Below, one piece after another: positions 1-8,096 of a stretch of DNA of 26,520 nt (its first letter is position 1; each line of letters begins with the position of its first letter). Location of the stretch: the NCBI GenBank assembly GCA_002452555.1, contig DKER01000244.1:1-26520 (forward strand), read 5' to 3'. Origin of the DNA: Fidelibacterota bacterium UBA6817. GTDB lineage: Bacteria > Fidelibacterota > Fidelibacteria > Fidelibacterales > Fidelibacteraceae. The notes under the pieces are model-generated. The model was not told the origin of the DNA. It did no database searches and worked only from the letters and a program-made list of their open reading frames with translations. A program made the translations under genes and the position numbers.

Positions 1-1107
1 CTCGTTCCCATAACCGGGTTAAGGGCACAAAGTCTTGAAGAAAATCTTCAGCAAATGCTGGGAGAAAATGCCCGGGGATATGTCCAGCCGCTAGTAACCG
101 GATTTGGGGCCGGAATGAACAGCGGACTTTACCGGAAAGCATCTACGGCAACGGCTACCCTTCCTTTACCGATCGGCTTAGATGTGGGTTTGCTGGTAAC
201 CGCATCTGCTGTTCCGGAATCAGGCATGAAATTTAAATACTCAATGCTGGAAAATACGATCAATTTCCCATTAAGCGGAATAAGCTTGCCGGGCAGTGTT
301 CCTGCCAGTTTAAGACCCGGCGATGTTACTTTGACCTTTGCCGACATATACGATAACGGCGGCGTAACTGAAACGCCTACCGTTGCCAGTGATGAAGATG
401 GCGTAGCACTGGTCACCCGCACACCCGGTGAAGTCTATACCGCTCTTAAAAATCAGCTTGTTTCTGAACAGGGGATGAATGCCAATGATGTGGACGCCTA
501 TCTTCAGCCGTATATTTTATCGTTTTTGAACAGCAATTTGGAAAGCATAGCTCCTGATTTTCATTATCCTGACGGATTGGAGCTGTCAGCTGTTCCGACA
601 GCCAATATCCAGGCCAATGTTCGGATTCCTTTCGGAATTGAACTTCAGGCAAGGTATGTGCCGGAATATGAGATTAGCGATAAACTCGGTAAATTTTCAA
701 TGTATGGTGCCGGTTTAAGAAAAAGTCTGCCTGTTCCCATTGTGGATGTATCGGTCGGTGCTTTTTATCAGGTCATGAAAGTCGGAAGTCTCCTGGAAGC
801 CACCAACATCAATTATCATGCAGAAGTGGGAAAACAACTTCCCATTCCTTTGATCAAAATTACACCCTACATCGGCGCCGGATATGATCAGACTACCATA
901 AATCTGAGTTATACCATTCCGGCCAATACAATCCCGGGTATAGATGAAGACAAGGAAATGTCTTTTGATCTGGAAGGCGAAAACAATGTTCGATTAAATG
1001 CCGGATTAACGCTGCAGGTTATTCCGCTGACTTATATCAATGCCGAAATTGCCCTTGTAGGCGATTATCAGGTTGCGACACTAAGCCTGGGTATCATGTT
1101 TAAGTAA
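1..1107 (+). CDS. Outer-membrane beta-barrel-like protein, DUF6588-like (5' end missing)
   Basis: The reading frame is open from base 1, so the true start and any signal peptide lie outside the window; the first internal ATG is at base 55. Visible residues begin with a short helical stretch (QSLEENLQQMLGENARGYVQ), followed by a long series of alternating hydrophobic and polar beta strands rich in Gly, Pro and Tyr. The last strand ends in an aromatic residue two from the C-terminus (GIMFK), as is common in outer-membrane barrels. The opening (short helix, 'YVQPLVTGFGAGMNSG', then 'GLDVG') recalls the DUF6588 family of FCB bacteria; this is recognition from memory. Likely location is the outer membrane; the function is unknown. 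It converges on cysS across a terminator. Confidence is high that it is a real gene and moderate for the family. Confidence 0.72.
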   Translation, partial: LVPITGLRAQSLEENLQQMLGENARGYVQPLVTGFGAGMNSGLYRKASTATATLPLPIGLDVGLLVTASAVPESGMKFKYSMLENTINFPLSGISLPGSVPASLRPGDVTLTFADIYDNGGVTETPTVASDEDGVALVTRTPGEVYTALKNQLVSEQGMNANDVDAYLQPYILSFLNSNLESIAPDFHYPDGLELSAVPTANIQANVRIPFGIELQARYVPEYEISDKLGKFSMYGAGLRKSLPVPIVDVSVGAFYQVMKVGSLLEATNINYHAEVGKQLPIPLIKITPYIGAGYDQTTINLSYTIPANTIPGIDEDKEMSFDLEGENNVRLNAGLTLQVIPLTYINAEIALVGDYQVATLSLGIMFK

Positions 1108-1126
1108 AAAAATATCTTAAATAATT

Positions 1127-1153
1127 AAAAAGGCGGTTTTTTACCGCCTTTTT
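1127..1153. terminator. Bidirectional intrinsic terminator
   Basis: An 11-bp perfect stem (AAAAAGGCGGT at 1127-1137, ACCGCCTTTTT at 1143-1153) encloses a TTTTT loop. T tracts follow on both strands, since the A-run on one side is the T-run of the other strand. It lies between the convergent stop codons at 1107 (+) and 1158 (-) and can serve both genes. Confidence 0.9.
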
Positions 1154-1157
1154 TTTC

Positions 1158-2576
1158 TCAATTTATTTTTCGAAAAATCGTCCCTTCTTTCCTGTCAATA
1201 AGTTCTATGCCCGCTTCCAAAAGATCATCCCGAATTTCATCGGCACGTTTCCAGTTTTTCTCATCGCGGGCTTTTTGCCGCTCAGCAATTTTTTGATTTA
1301 TGGCAGCATCTGATAATTGGCTGCGTATTTCACTCGTACGGGGAAAAATTACATCCAAAATCTGATCTGCTTTGTATAAAGCCTGAAGGATAACTCTTCT
1401 ATCTTCCAACGTCAGAGGGATATCAGCCCGGATTCTGTTGATACTCCGGATCATCTCAAATAATGACCCCAAAGCGGCTGAAATATTCAAATCATCATCC
1501 ATGGATGTTTCGAAGTCTTTCAACATTTGTTCCGTTTCTTCCTTGACGGACATATTCAATGCTCCGTCACGGTTTGCCTGATCCAGTTCAAAAAGAAAGT
1601 CATCAAGTCTTTTCAGTGCTTTTTCCGACTGTTCAAGGAGTGATAAACCAAAGTTGAGTTTTTGCCGGTAATGGGTGCCAAGCAGCGTATAACGGATAGC
1701 CCGGGCAGAATATCCGTTTTCAAGCAGTCCCTGAATGGTGATAATATTGCCCAGGGACTTGCTCATCTTCTCCCCTTCCCATAAAAGGTGTTCACAATGC
1801 AGCCAGTAGCGGACAAAAGGTTTGCCGGTAGCTCCTTCACTCTGGGCAATTTCGTTTTCATGATGGGGAAATATATTGTCAACGCCTCCCGTGTGAATGT
1901 CAAACGTTTCACCCAGGTATTTCATAGACATGGCTGAACACTCAATATGCCACCCGGGGCGTCCTTTCCCAAGTTCGGTTTCCCAGAAAATATCACCATC
2001 TTCCGGTTTCCACGCTTTCCATAAAGCAAAATCGTGGACCGATTCTTTTTCATATTCATCCCGGTCTGTGCGGCCGGAAGGCCGGAGATTATCCATGTTC
2101 AGATTCTGAAGTCTGCCGTATTTCTTAAAAGCAGAGATTTTAAAAAAGATATTCCCATCCTCCGTCCGGTATGCAATACCGTTTTTCAGGAGTTTTTTTA
2201 CAAGCTCTACCATTTCGTCTATATGATCGGTTGCCGCCGGATACACCTCCGCCCGGTCAATATGGAGCGTTTCCAGATCGGTGAAAAAGGACTGAATATA
2301 AGGTTCAGTATATTTTTTCAGGGGAATTTGCGATTCATTACAGCTTCGGATAATTTTGTCGTCAACATCAGTAAGATTCATTATCTGCTTAACTGCAAAT
2401 CCCTTGAATTTCAGATAACGTCTCAGCTGATCTTCAAAAATATAAGCCCTGAAATTTCCCACATGAGCATGATGATAGACAGTTGGTCCGCATGTGTACA
2501 TGTTTACAACACCCTTTTCCAAAGGGATAAACGGTTCTTTTTTCCGGGTCAGTGTATTATAAAAGACAATGCTCAT
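1158..2576 (-). CDS. cysS: Cysteinyl-tRNA synthetase
   Basis: Class I aminoacyl-tRNA synthetase that charges tRNA-Cys with cysteine in the cytoplasm. The 472-residue length is typical for bacterial CysRS. Visible motifs are the first zinc ligand in YTCGPTVY (C29), the HIGH motif as HAHVGN (36-41), the zinc-site residues in HIECSAMS (C213) and FPHHENE (H238/H239 and E242), and the KMSKS loop as KMSKSLGN (270-277). The C-terminal part holds the DALR-like helical domain and the usual RxxKNWxxADxIRxxL segment (around 440-455). The start ATG overlaps the ddl stop as ATGA, indicating translational coupling. It is the last gene of the gmhB-ddl-cysS operon. Confidence 0.97.
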   Translation of the reverse strand: MSIVFYNTLTRKKEPFIPLEKGVVNMYTCGPTVYHHAHVGNFRAYIFEDQLRRYLKFKGFAVKQIMNLTDVDDKIIRSCNESQIPLKKYTEPYIQSFFTDLETLHIDRAEVYPAATDHIDEMVELVKKLLKNGIAYRTEDGNIFFKISAFKKYGRLQNLNMDNLRPSGRTDRDEYEKESVHDFALWKAWKPEDGDIFWETELGKGRPGWHIECSAMSMKYLGETFDIHTGGVDNIFPHHENEIAQSEGATGKPFVRYWLHCEHLLWEGEKMSKSLGNIITIQGLLENGYSARAIRYTLLGTHYRQKLNFGLSLLEQSEKALKRLDDFLFELDQANRDGALNMSVKEETEQMLKDFETSMDDDLNISAALGSLFEMIRSINRIRADIPLTLEDRRVILQALYKADQILDVIFPRTSEIRSQLSDAAINQKIAERQKARDEKNWKRADEIRDDLLEAGIELIDRKEGTIFRKIN

Positions 2577-3589
2577 GATTTATTCCTTAATTTGAAACGT
2601 GTCAAAGCATCCCTGATTATCCATTCGGCAAGATCGGGAAATTCCATTCCCGTTACTTTTGCCGATTTAGGTAAAAGACTGGTGGCTGTCATCCCGGGCA
2701 GTGTATTCACTTCCAGAAAATAGATTTCGCTCCCGTTTTTCAGTCTGAAATCGATCCGGGCATAACTTTCAAGACCCATAATTTCCCATATCCGCAATGC
2801 TTGTTCCTGAAGATTTTCTGTCAGCTCCGCGGACAGGGGAGCCGGTACCAAATACTTGCTTTTGCCGGATGTATATTTGGTTTCAAAATTATAAACGCCG
2901 CCATCCGGCACAATTTCAATGACCGGCAACGCTTTTCCTCCCAGAACCGGAACGGTTATTTCCTGACCGGGGATGTATTCTTCAGCAAGGATTACGTTGT
3001 CATAAAGAAGTGATTCTCTGATCATGGGACGAATATCACAGGGCTCATCCAAAACATAGAGACCGACGGAAGAGCCGGCACTATTGGGTTTGATTACCAG
3101 GGGAAAATTCAACATATGGGGATTGACATCCTCAACAGAAGTAAATCGCATGACGTTTCCCGTCTTAACGCCAACCCTTTCTGCCAGAATTTTGGACAGG
3201 TATTTATCCATAGCCAGGGCTGATGCCAAAGGGTTTGAGCCGGTATACGGGATTCGGGAGATATCCAGAACAGCAGCAATGACACCGTTTTCACCGTAAC
3301 CGCCGTGCAAAGCATTGAACACAACATCAACACCATGATCCCGCATATGTGTTATGTGATCGATAAATGAGGTTTCGTCCCGTAACGTCATTTCAAAAAA
3401 ATGATGATCATTAACAGATTCATTTTTCAGATTTTCCCTGAAGGCCTCCATATCCGTCCAGGGTGTGGAAGGATCGGCATAAATGACCTGATGCCCCCGT
3501 TCTTCCAGGGCTTTTCCAATAGCCATTCCGCTGAACAAAGAAATATTTCGTTCAGGGGAAGCACCCCCCAGAAGGATACATACCTTCAT
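2573..3589 (-). CDS. ddl: D-alanine--D-alanine ligase
   Basis: ATP-grasp ligase that makes the D-Ala-D-Ala dipeptide for peptidoglycan precursors in the cytoplasm. At 338 residues it matches the family. Visible features are the N-terminal LLGGASPERNIS loop (a variant of the usual GGxSxEhxVS), the substrate-binding ALHGGYGENG segment (about 93-102), the PYTGS motif followed by the invariant MDK, the ATP-binding VIKPNSAGSSVG loop, and the metal/ATP end-motifs YARIDFR and FLEVNTLPGMT. The HGxxGEdG motif reads HGGYGENG, with Asn for the more common Asp; this occurs in the family and should not prevent activity. It overlaps gmhB upstream and cysS downstream by 4 bases each. Confidence 0.96.
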   Translation of the reverse strand: MKVCILLGGASPERNISLFSGMAIGKALEERGHQVIYADPSTPWTDMEAFRENLKNESVNDHHFFEMTLRDETSFIDHITHMRDHGVDVVFNALHGGYGENGVIAAVLDISRIPYTGSNPLASALAMDKYLSKILAERVGVKTGNVMRFTSVEDVNPHMLNFPLVIKPNSAGSSVGLYVLDEPCDIRPMIRESLLYDNVILAEEYIPGQEITVPVLGGKALPVIEIVPDGGVYNFETKYTSGKSKYLVPAPLSAELTENLQEQALRIWEIMGLESYARIDFRLKNGSEIYFLEVNTLPGMTATSLLPKSAKVTGMEFPDLAEWIIRDALTRFKLRNKS

Positions 3590-4137
3590 ACAAATCTCCT
3601 TATTACGATATCAACTGCCTCTGCCAGATCGTTGCAAACCGTGAATGCGCGATGTTCCCTTTTGAGTAATTCTTCCGTTTTATGTCCCTTCCCCGTTCTC
3701 ACTAAAATAAAAGGAATTCGGGCATTTTCAGCAAAATAATAATCGGTCTGTGAATCCCCGATAAAAAGAGCTTCAGCCCGGTTGAAACCATATTTTTTTT
3801 CTGCTTGATCAAAGAGCGCCGTAAGCGGTTTTCGACAGGCACACGCTTCTTCCGGTGTATGGGGACAGAAAAAATAATCGCGAATTTTACCGCCGTGTGA
3901 TGCCGCCCTTGAAAGAACCTTTTCAAACATACGGATACTTTCCGCCCGGGAAAAATATCCCCGGCCGATTCCGGACTGGTTACTGATGATGTAACAGTCA
4001 ATTCCGGCCTTATTCAATCTGCATATAGATTCTGGAACATATGGATATAATATCAATTCCTCTGCTGAACGAATAAAATCACCGCTGTCTTCATTAAGCA
4101 CACCATCCCTGTCCAGAAAGACTGTTGATATTTTCAT
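3586..4137 (-). CDS. gmhB: HAD-family D-glycero-D-manno-heptose-bisphosphate phosphatase-like (GmhB/HisB type)
   Basis: Small HAD phosphatase of 183 residues without a cap domain. The nucleophile and acid/base aspartates are D9 and D11 in FLDRDGVLN; motif II is IISNQSG (50-56); the late acidic motif is IGDSQTD (126-132). A Cys-His zinc loop (C91, H93, C99, C101 in CPHTPEEACACRKP) marks the GmhB/histidinol-phosphatase branch. The usual role is removing the 7-phosphate of heptose bisphosphate for ADP-heptose, and so for LPS inner core. No histidine genes are nearby, which favours GmhB over HisB-N. First gene of the operon; no clear Shine-Dalgarno sequence precedes the ATG at 4137. Substrate assignment is by family only. 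Confidence 0.88.
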   Translation of the reverse strand: MKISTVFLDRDGVLNEDSGDFIRSAEELILYPYVPESICRLNKAGIDCYIISNQSGIGRGYFSRAESIRMFEKVLSRAASHGGKIRDYFFCPHTPEEACACRKPLTALFDQAEKKYGFNRAEALFIGDSQTDYYFAENARIPFILVRTGKGHKTEELLKREHRAFTVCNDLAEAVDIVIRRFV

Positions 4138-4227
4138 GATGAAATTTAAGGGGAAGTCTTGAAAAAATCAGCCGTTTATCCTTTTTTATCTTGAAGAGTT
4201 TGCACAAAACTGGTTAGCTTATTAATC

Positions 4228-5664
4228 ATGATACATAAATTATTCTCAAAATTCAGGGTAATATTAGTCCCAATCCTTTGTATTCCTCTGTTTCTTACAG
4301 CTTCGGAACACACAATCATTAACGGGACATTTTTAGGCGGAGAAGGACGAAATTACTACGGGAATGAAGCGCCGTCCCGGCTGGAACTTAAATGGTCCCA
4401 TTATCTGGGCGAAGGTGAAACAACCCTGTCCCGAAAGGGAGGTAACCGGCTCTGGAAAGGATGCGGGTGGACAGGTCAGCCGCTTTTGGTTGAATCCCGG
4501 GATACTCTTTTTCTGATCCAGGGAGCATACGACCATCATTTAAAAAAAATCCATGCAGAATCCGGCGAGCTGATCTGGCAATATGCGTTTGACGATGTTA
4601 TAAAAAGCACCGGAACTCTTTACCAAATCCCGGGCAAAGACAGACTGCTGATCTTACAGGGCAGCCGGTTGGGATTGAATAAATACCTGAATGATCCGGT
4701 GATAACAAGTTATCGCGCCATTGACTTTATCACCGGAGAAGACGTTTGGAAATATAATGTTCCCTTTTACGTCAGTTACAGCCGAGATGTGGACGGATCA
4801 GCACTCATTATTGACTCCCTTGCATACCTGGGTCTGGAGAACGGACAATTGATTGTTTTTGATCCGCGTCCTGACAATGCCATTGAAAAAGATGGTTTTC
4901 TTCAACCACTCATTCTGGAAAAGCATCCATTGTATTCTCCCTCTGATTCCGAAATTCACGGTATGAACCTTGTGACCGAAAGTTCGCCCTGTCGATTGGG
5001 TAATCGTATTTATATTACGTCAGGTTCGGGGCATGTGTACGGTTATAACCTGAAAACACGCCGTATTGACTGGGATTTTTTTGTGGGTTCTGATATTGAC
5101 GGGAGTCCTGTTGTCACATCTGACAATTGTCTGCTTATTACGCTGGAAAAGGAGTTTATTCCGGGCAACGGGGGGCTTATGAAGCTAAATCCCAGGTATC
5201 CTCCTGATAATCGCTGTGTTGAATGGTTTTTGCCGACAGGGAACGCCAGAGTGGCAGAATGGTTAGGCGGGGTCATCGGCTCTGCTTCCGTTAATGATAA
5301 AACACGCCCTCCCGGATATCCCGGTGTTGCAGCAATAACTGCATTGGACAGTATGCTGTATTTGATTGACTACAAACAACTTAGCGGGGAGAAAGTTTTG
5401 GGTCCCGACAGCATAACATATTTTAACACACCTGTTGTTTTGGATAAAGTCTGCATCGGACCTTCCATATCCACACCGGTTTTCGCAGGAGATAAAATTG
5501 TTGCTGCCGGTTATTGGGGAATTTATTTATTTCAGTATTCTCAGGAAGGAAAGCTGAAACGGCTTGATGCAAGACCTTTCGGATGTGAAGCCACTCCGGT
5601 CATTCATAATAAAAAAATATATGTTGGCTCGCGAAACGGGTATTTATATTGTTTTGGAGATTAA
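4228..5664 (+). CDS. Secreted PQQ-like beta-propeller repeat protein
   Basis: A 478-residue protein with an N-terminal signal peptide (positively charged MIHKLFSKFR, a hydrophobic core, cleavage probably near TASEH). The rest is blade-like repeats ending in PQQ/WD-type motifs, for example the LKKIHAESGELIWQY and YRAIDFITGEDVWKY stretches, GHVYGYNLKTRRIDWDF, then GSRNGYLYCFGD as the closing blade. Such propellers are usually periplasmic or surface scaffolds or binding proteins. I see no dehydrogenase features and no evidence that it binds PQQ. The divergent neighbour is gmhB; downstream it converges on the M23 gene with interlocked stop codons. No good Shine-Dalgarno sequence precedes the chosen ATG, but it gives a clean signal peptide. 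Specific function unknown. Confidence 0.85.
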   Translation: MIHKLFSKFRVILVPILCIPLFLTASEHTIINGTFLGGEGRNYYGNEAPSRLELKWSHYLGEGETTLSRKGGNRLWKGCGWTGQPLLVESRDTLFLIQGAYDHHLKKIHAESGELIWQYAFDDVIKSTGTLYQIPGKDRLLILQGSRLGLNKYLNDPVITSYRAIDFITGEDVWKYNVPFYVSYSRDVDGSALIIDSLAYLGLENGQLIVFDPRPDNAIEKDGFLQPLILEKHPLYSPSDSEIHGMNLVTESSPCRLGNRIYITSGSGHVYGYNLKTRRIDWDFFVGSDIDGSPVVTSDNCLLITLEKEFIPGNGGLMKLNPRYPPDNRCVEWFLPTGNARVAEWLGGVIGSASVNDKTRPPGYPGVAAITALDSMLYLIDYKQLSGEKVLGPDSITYFNTPVVLDKVCIGPSISTPVFAGDKIVAAGYWGIYLFQYSQEGKLKRLDARPFGCEATPVIHNKKIYVGSRNGYLYCFGD

Positions 5665-6596
5665 AGCGGTTCGTCTGTCCAGATATATTCTATCGGATTA
5701 ACAGGGTCGTTATTATACCGGACTTCATAATGAAGATGCGGACCGGTAGAACGGCCGGAATTACCGATAAAAGCAATAACATCACCCCTGCGTACCATCT
5801 GACCTTTGCGCACATTCATACGGCTAAGATGAGCATATATCGTAGAAAAACCGTAACCATGTTCGATTTTGACGGTATATCCGTAACCGCCGTTGTATCG
5901 GGCATAGACAACCTGTCCTCCCGCCGTGGCATAAACCGTTGTCCCGGTCGGCGCAGCAATATCAATGCCATGGTGAAAGGTTCTGCTTCCGCTGAAGGGA
6001 TCCCTGCGATATCCAAATCGTGAGGACAGATACCCCAAATTTGTAGGTGATATTGACGGAATGCTTTCAAAACGGTCTTTCTGAGTCTGAAGCGTTTCAA
6101 ACAAAGTCTCATAGCTCATCAGTTCCAGTTTGATCGTTTGCGAAAGAGCTTTAAGATTTAAATCCATTTTGGTTAATGTTTTTTCCTCTTCAGAGTCTAA
6201 ATTGTCCAGATCCAGGTGATCCGTAACGCGTCCTCCCATGCCCATGCGTCTGATATCATGGTCAATTTCAGGCAGATTGGCATAGAGTCTCAGTGCTTTA
6301 TCCTTCTCGACAATAATATCAAGTTGATTTTGCAAGGTGGAAATTCTTGATCGCATATCCGACAAAACAGATGTAAGATCTTCATTATCTGCAGTAATAA
6401 TTTTTATTTTTTCTTCGTAATAAATACCGGCAAGGTATTGCGCCGTGCCAAAAATCGTCATCATAAACAGAAGAAGCGTCAGCATGGCAATACGCGTCAT
6501 TCTGCCGGCAGAAATTACGGTTTCACGCATTTCAGACGGGCGTTCAAAAAAAATAAGAAATTTATAATCGCGTATTTTTTTAAATAAGGAACTCAT
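5661..6596 (-). CDS. Membrane-anchored M23 (LytM-fold) metallopeptidase with coiled coil
   Basis: Predicted zinc endopeptidase cleaving peptidoglycan cross-links, 311 residues. A cytoplasmic N-terminus with basic residues is followed by one membrane segment (about 34-56), then a periplasmic coiled coil (about 60-175) and a C-terminal LytM domain (about 185-305). All zinc-site residues are present: H208 and D212 in HHGID (HxxxD), H256 in YAHLS, and H287/H289 in HLHYE, so it should be catalytically competent, unlike EnvC/NlpD-type activators. Same strand as and downstream of the sigma factor gene (46-base gap). This architecture is common for cell-shape or division peptidases in FCB bacteria. 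The stop codon interlocks with that of the convergent propeller gene. Confidence 0.93.
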   Translation of the reverse strand: MSSLFKKIRDYKFLIFFERPSEMRETVISAGRMTRIAMLTLLLFMMTIFGTAQYLAGIYYEEKIKIITADNEDLTSVLSDMRSRISTLQNQLDIIVEKDKALRLYANLPEIDHDIRRMGMGGRVTDHLDLDNLDSEEEKTLTKMDLNLKALSQTIKLELMSYETLFETLQTQKDRFESIPSISPTNLGYLSSRFGYRRDPFSGSRTFHHGIDIAAPTGTTVYATAGGQVVYARYNGGYGYTVKIEHGYGFSTIYAHLSRMNVRKGQMVRRGDVIAFIGNSGRSTGPHLHYEVRYNNDPVNPIEYIWTDEPL

Positions 6597-6642
6597 ATGT
6601 TCATAGTTTAAGGGTGAATTTCCTGGGATTCAAGTACAAATT

Positions 6643-7515
6643 TTAACCTAAAAACTTCTGAAGCAGCCTGGCGCGGCTGATATGGCGCAGTTTCCGGATA
6701 CCCTTTTCCTTGATTTGCCGGACCCTTTCACGGGTTAAATTGACTTCCTCCCCAATCTCTTCCAGCGTCATGCGGGGGTATTTTTCCAAACCGTAATACA
6801 TTTTAATAATTTTCCGTTCCCGTTCCGTAAGGCTGTTTAAAACATCATGAAGTTCAAACCTCAGAGAATCATCCATCAGCTCCCTGTCCGGCGACACAGC
6901 TTCTTCATCTTCAATGATATCCAAAAAAAATGAATCGCTTTCTTCCCGCACCGGCGAATCAACCGAGAGAGGTGACGTAGATAACTGCAGCGTTTTTTCC
7001 AGGGTGTCCTGGTTGACTTCCATATCCGAAGCCAGTTCGTTAAAATTGGGTTCACGCTCAAACCGTTGTTCCAAATGTTCCATTTCCCGGGCATACTTAT
7101 TCATTATACTGACCATGGTCAGGGGAATGCGAATTGTGCGGGACTGTTCCGCTAACGCCTGAAGAATGGTTTGCTTGATCCACCAGACCGCGTACGAAAT
7201 AAATTTAAATCCCCGGCTTTCATCGTATCGGTGAGCTGCTTTGATCAGTCCAAGATTCCCAATGTTGATCAGATCCTCCAGAGGAAGTCCCCTGTTTTGA
7301 TATTTTTTGGCAATGGACACAACAAAACGCAGGTTGGAACAAAGCATTGTATCCAGAGCTTTTTTATCTCCTTCTTTTATCAAACGGCTTAACCGAATTT
7401 CTTCTTCCGGAGATAAGGGTTCCGTATCTGCAATTTCATCCAGATAGCTGGACAGATTGGGACTTACACCCCATTTACGGGAGAGGTATGATATGTCTCT
7501 CTTTTTTTTACTCAT
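6643..7515 (-). CDS. rpoD: Primary sigma-70 family RNA polymerase sigma factor, short form
   Basis: A 290-residue sigma factor. It begins almost directly with region 1.2 (YLDEIADTEPLSPEEE, from about residue 24) and lacks region 1.1 and the large non-conserved insert, as in Bacteroidota. Region 2 (about 57-126) carries NLRFVVSIAKKYQNRG, the core-binding and -10 helix GLIKAAHRYDESRGFKFISYAVWWIKQ, and QSRTIRIP. Region 3 spans about 135-210. Region 4 (about 225-285) ends with the DNA-binding helix LTRERVRQIKEKGIRKLRH. It directs RNA polymerase to housekeeping promoters. The gene lies between the coiled-coil gene and the M23 gene on the same strand, 31 bases after the upstream stop. It could be a second group-1/2 sigma, but the sequence is the canonical vegetative type. 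Confidence 0.95.
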   Translation of the reverse strand: MSKKKRDISYLSRKWGVSPNLSSYLDEIADTEPLSPEEEIRLSRLIKEGDKKALDTMLCSNLRFVVSIAKKYQNRGLPLEDLINIGNLGLIKAAHRYDESRGFKFISYAVWWIKQTILQALAEQSRTIRIPLTMVSIMNKYAREMEHLEQRFEREPNFNELASDMEVNQDTLEKTLQLSTSPLSVDSPVREESDSFFLDIIEDEEAVSPDRELMDDSLRFELHDVLNSLTERERKIIKMYYGLEKYPRMTLEEIGEEVNLTRERVRQIKEKGIRKLRHISRARLLQKFLG

Positions 7516-7546
7516 AAAGAAGGTTCGTAGTATTCAGAAACAGGAA

Positions 7547-7957
7547 TTATTCGGTTTCTTTTGATTCGGGAACGTCTGCAGAAATTATATCTTCTTCATT
7601 TTCTTCCTGAAGCGGATTATCTTCGGCTGTCATTCCGATGCTGCTTAATTCATCCTTAATCTCTTTGGTTTTCTGTTCGGCCTGTTCGATTCGGTCTAGA
7701 AGAACACGAACATCATCATCTGAAGAAAATTCAAATTTTTTCTCGACCGTCATGTCATGATGGATTTTTTCACCCAAAGCTTCAAAAGCCTTCCCAAGAT
7801 CACGGCCGGCCTGATATAAATCATATTTCAAGCGAGCTTTCTGGGTCATGGTTTCAGCTTTCTCTGCCGTAGTTTTCACCATTTCTTCAACCTTTGGTCC
7901 ATTTTTTGTCCACCAGTCATTCAGAAAATGTTTGATGTCATCAAAATTTTTTGACAT
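7547..7957 (-). CDS. Small acidic coiled-coil protein, unknown function
   Basis: A protein of 136 residues with no signal peptide or membrane segment. The N-terminal half is an amphipathic helical region (MSKNFDDIKHFLNDWW, then KTTAEKAETMTQKARLKYDL), weakly reminiscent of phasin-like or apolipoprotein-like helices. The middle is a short charged coiled coil (VLLDRIEQAEQKTKEIKDEL), and the tail is very acidic (Glu/Asp-rich). A strong Shine-Dalgarno sequence (GGGAGG) stands six bases before the ATG. It is the first gene of a run with the sigma factor and M23 genes, downstream of a plausible sigma-70 promoter. I do not recognise the family; a cytoplasmic scaffold or surface-binding helix protein is possible. 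Confidence 0.8.
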   Translation of the reverse strand: MSKNFDDIKHFLNDWWTKNGPKVEEMVKTTAEKAETMTQKARLKYDLYQAGRDLGKAFEALGEKIHHDMTVEKKFEFSSDDDVRVLLDRIEQAEQKTKEIKDELSSIGMTAEDNPLQEENEEDIISADVPESKETE

Positions 7958-7996
7958 GTTAACCTCCCTGATTTTTCATTATTTCATTTGTACATA

Positions 7997-8025
7997 ATAC
8001 TACTATGAATTTATTAACCTTACAA
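7997..8025 (-). promoter_or_regulatory. Candidate sigma-70-type promoter for the coiled-coil/rpoD run
   Basis: On the minus strand a TTGTAA -35-like box (plus-strand bases 8020-8025) and a TAGTAT -10-like box (7997-8002) are separated by exactly 17 bases, about 40 bases upstream of the start codon at 7957. Alternative -10 boxes overlap (TATTAT at 7994-7999). FCB organisms can use different consensus elements, so this is a candidate only. Confidence 0.35.
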
Positions 8026-8045
8026 TGACTATTTTTATTGAAAAA

Positions 8046-8074
8046 TTGCTTTCAGTACAAAGGCAAAGTAATTT
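8046..8074 (+). promoter_or_regulatory. Candidate promoter for the ABC-2 transporter operon
   Basis: TTGCTT (8046-8051) and TAATTT (8069-8074) are spaced 17 bases apart, and the start codon at 8097 follows about 22 bases later. It faces away from the promoter of the coiled-coil gene in the same 139-base divergent gap. The match to a sigma-70 promoter is modest. Confidence 0.28.
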
Positions 8075-8096
8075 CACACATTACCTGGGAGAGAAC

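Noticed and set aside
2034..2723. A 229-codon open frame on the plus strand opposite cysS and ddl
   Set aside because: It lies wholly antisense to two strongly supported genes, has no family-like sequence, and is explained by codon bias of the real genes.
4138..4227. Divergent promoters between gmhB and the propeller gene
   Set aside because: Promoter-like boxes here (for example TTGCAC at 4200-4205 with TATTAA at 4220-4225) have wrong spacing (14 bases); nothing was convincing enough to list.
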